In this document: piece by piece, positions 21,037 through 22,009 of the stretch | How positions within the stretch are numbered: position 1 is the stretch's first letter | Layout: every line of letters starts with the position of its first letter | DNA from: a virus | Reading direction: 5' to 3' (one strand) | Length of the DNA stretch: 22,009 bases | Virus record (IMG/VR): IMGVR_UViG_3300017528_000401 | Coordinates: 1-22,009 of that record | Position numbers and translations under genes: made by a program | Notes under the pieces: model-generated | What the model was told of the DNA's origin: nothing | The model's input: the letters and a program-made list of their open reading frames with translations, nothing else | Database searches by the model: none

Positions 21037-21154
21037 CGGCAGCGGACTTTTCAACGATTCCGAATCTCTTTCCAGATCCTAAGGGAGCTGATTTTTGGAT
21101 CTTGGCTGCCTTTTTACGTACTGCTTTTCTAACGGAGGGGGATGCTTTTGCCAT
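20927..21154 (-). CDS. Small basic phage protein
   Basis: This is 75 residues from the ATG at 21154 (AGGA about eight bases upstream); the longer frame from 21211 has no support. 'MAKASPSVRKAVRKKAAKIQ', then 'GSGKRFGIVEKSAAASGAKN' and 'PAAVAAAIGRKKYGNKKMTA' match a common family of small basic virion-region phage proteins with the 'GSG.RF......GAKNPAALAA.IGRKKYG' signature. Function is unknown; it may bind DNA or package with the head. It follows the tail-fibre-like gene by eleven bases. Confidence 0.8.
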   Translation of the reverse strand: MAKASPSVRKAVRKKAAKIQKSAPLGSGKRFGIVEKSAAASGAKNPAAVAAAIGRKKYGNKKMTAMAVKGKKRAK

Positions 21155-21165
21155 GATTTTTCCTA

Positions 21166-21870
21166 TTAAGAGGTTTTCAACCCGTATAAACTGATTTTGC
21201 CTTGATTCCACGTAGTGGATAAGAAAGTGAATTGGATATTGTTATAGACGGCATTTGCCAATAAACATCCACTCCATTGAGATAAAACGTTCGTGGCTCC
21301 TGTACTATTGAAGGTACCATTTCCAAAAAACGTGGGATAAAACACGTTCGAGTTAGTCGTTAAATTTGAGAGATATCCAATAGAAAAGTTGTTTGTGATC
21401 GTACTCGAAGCTGGACCAAAGATGGATTTGTAAATCAGGAATTCCACCGTAGAAGTATTTCCATTGGCATTAGATTTATATCCAGAAGTCACATAACTGC
21501 TCCCATTATTTGAAGATAACAGAGCTAAAAAATCACTACTTGCAGTGGGATAGACGGAATCAAAAACAAACATGTAAATCGGATAAGTAGTGGTCATTAC
21601 TGTACTATCAAAAGTGACCGCGGCATCTAAAGAAGCGGCTGTCTTTTGTTGTAAAAATACCCATGGAGAGGTACCTCCTGGAACGCTTCCCCATGCTGGA
21701 ATACCTCCAGTGACTTGAAGAACATTTCCAGTTGATCCAATCGCCAGCTTTGATAATGTATTGGAAGCAGAGGCGTAAAGAATATCACCTGTCGTATAAG
21801 TCGACTGGTTTGTACCTCCAAAGGATTCTTGAGCGGGCTTTGCGCTGCCCCAAGCATTAATTGTTGCCAT
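21166..21870 (-). CDS. Tail-fibre or receptor-binding-like protein
   Basis: This is 234 residues from the ATG at 21870, preceded by AGGAAAATT. The N-terminal 70 residues (TYTTGDILYASASNTLSKLA, then IGSTGNVLQVTGGIPAWGSV) are the standard repeat found at tail-fibre N-termini and trimeric fibre shafts. The rest is Ser/Thr/Asn-rich beta structure ending in a jelly-roll-like 'YNNIQFTFLSTTWNQGKISL'. It probably binds the host surface. The frame running to 21963 overlaps the previous gene and is not used. The fibre repeat is firm; the receptor-binding role is inferred. Confidence 0.82.
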   Translation of the reverse strand: MATINAWGSAKPAQESFGGTNQSTYTTGDILYASASNTLSKLAIGSTGNVLQVTGGIPAWGSVPGGTSPWVFLQQKTAASLDAAVTFDSTVMTTTYPIYMFVFDSVYPTASSDFLALLSSNNGSSYVTSGYKSNANGNTSTVEFLIYKSIFGPASSTITNNFSIGYLSNLTTNSNVFYPTFFGNGTFNSTGATNVLSQWSGCLLANAVYNNIQFTFLSTTWNQGKISLYGLKTS

Positions 21871-21877
21871 AATTTTC

Positions 21878-22009
21878 CTATGCTGGAGTCCAGTTTCCGA
21901 TTGCCGATGTAGCATCCCAAGTTGTATTAGATGCTCTGTAAACCAAAGTGACTGTATCACCAATAGCAGTGCTTGTTAAAGTACCAGCTGATGTAGATGT
22001 ACCTGTAGA
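21878..22009 (-). CDS. Tail-fibre-like protein, 5' end outside the window
   Basis: The last 43 codons of a gene enter from the right edge and stop at TAG (21880-21878). The visible end, 'AGTLTSTAIGDTVTLVYRAS' then 'NTTWDATSAIGNWTPA', is a C-terminal pattern common in phage fibre and collagen-like structural proteins. It ends seven bases before the next fibre gene, so the two form one operon. Confidence 0.75.
   Translation of the reverse strand, partial: STGTSTSAGTLTSTAIGDTVTLVYRASNTTWDATSAIGNWTPA

Noticed and set aside
1-22009. tRNA, rRNA, integrase, transposase or insertion sequence
   Set aside because: No cloverleaf with CCA-type ends, no rRNA, and no recombinase or transposase motifs were seen on either strand.

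Overview
The window is about half of a tailed bacteriophage (or prophage) genome, and no host chromosomal gene is recognisable in it. It holds a head and DNA-packaging block, a lysis-position block, an operon of small early-type genes, a replication module with a candidate iteron origin, a repressor with divergent transcription, a RecT/YqaJ recombination operon and the start of a tail-fibre region. Coding is dense, with ATGA, GTGA and TAATG overlaps and frequent Shine-Dalgarno (SD) sites. The N4-gp56 type capsid protein and the portal and terminase types point to a short-tailed (podovirus-like) caudovirus. A Cro/YdaS-like repressor suggests a temperate or once-temperate phage, but no integrase is in the window. 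The host cannot be read directly. The sequence is moderately AT-rich, and one gene carries a U-box-like (ubiquitin ligase) region. That would fit a phage of an amoeba-associated or obligate intracellular bacterium such as an environmental chlamydia, but this host assignment is inference.

Layout: 1-7600 (minus strand) reads right to left as small terminase, large terminase, portal, two small unknowns, scaffold-like protein, major capsid protein, FCCH-repeat protein and a partial gene running off the left end. 7602-7652 is a divergent control region. 7705-10281 (plus) has two small membrane-anchored coiled-coil proteins in the position of lysis genes, then a three-gene unit of unknown proteins whose last member carries the U-box-like region and a transmembrane segment. 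10337-14099 (minus) is one operon of about twelve small genes: a winged-helix protein and a RusA resolvase first, then short helical proteins that look duplicated, two DUF551-like proteins, a DUF6496-like basic protein and a 29-residue membrane protein, ending at a strong terminator. 14034-14690 has no convincing gene but holds iteron-like repeats, probably the replication origin. 14691-16916 (minus) is a P4-alpha-like primase-helicase.

17004-17133 (plus) looks like a small RNA gene with its own promoter, two hairpins and a terminator, divergent from the primase. 17304-17561 (minus) is the repressor, with tandem terminators behind it and a strong divergent promoter in front. 17718-20318 (plus) is the early operon: two small unknowns, RecT, a secreted cysteine-rich protein inserted between the recombination genes, and a YqaJ-type exonuclease. 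20285-22009 is mostly minus strand, with a hypothetical protein, a small basic protein and two tail-fibre-like proteins. If the genome is circular or permuted, these continue toward the left-end structural genes.

How it fits together: the primase-helicase, origin, RusA and RecT/YqaJ pair form a replication and recombination set, and the terminase, portal, scaffold and capsid set builds and fills the head. An 18-base motif differing at one base lies upstream of both the packaging operon and the primase, suggesting shared regulation. The least ordinary parts are the U-box-bearing unit, the candidate small RNA, the cysteine-rich secreted protein and the duplicated small-gene operon.
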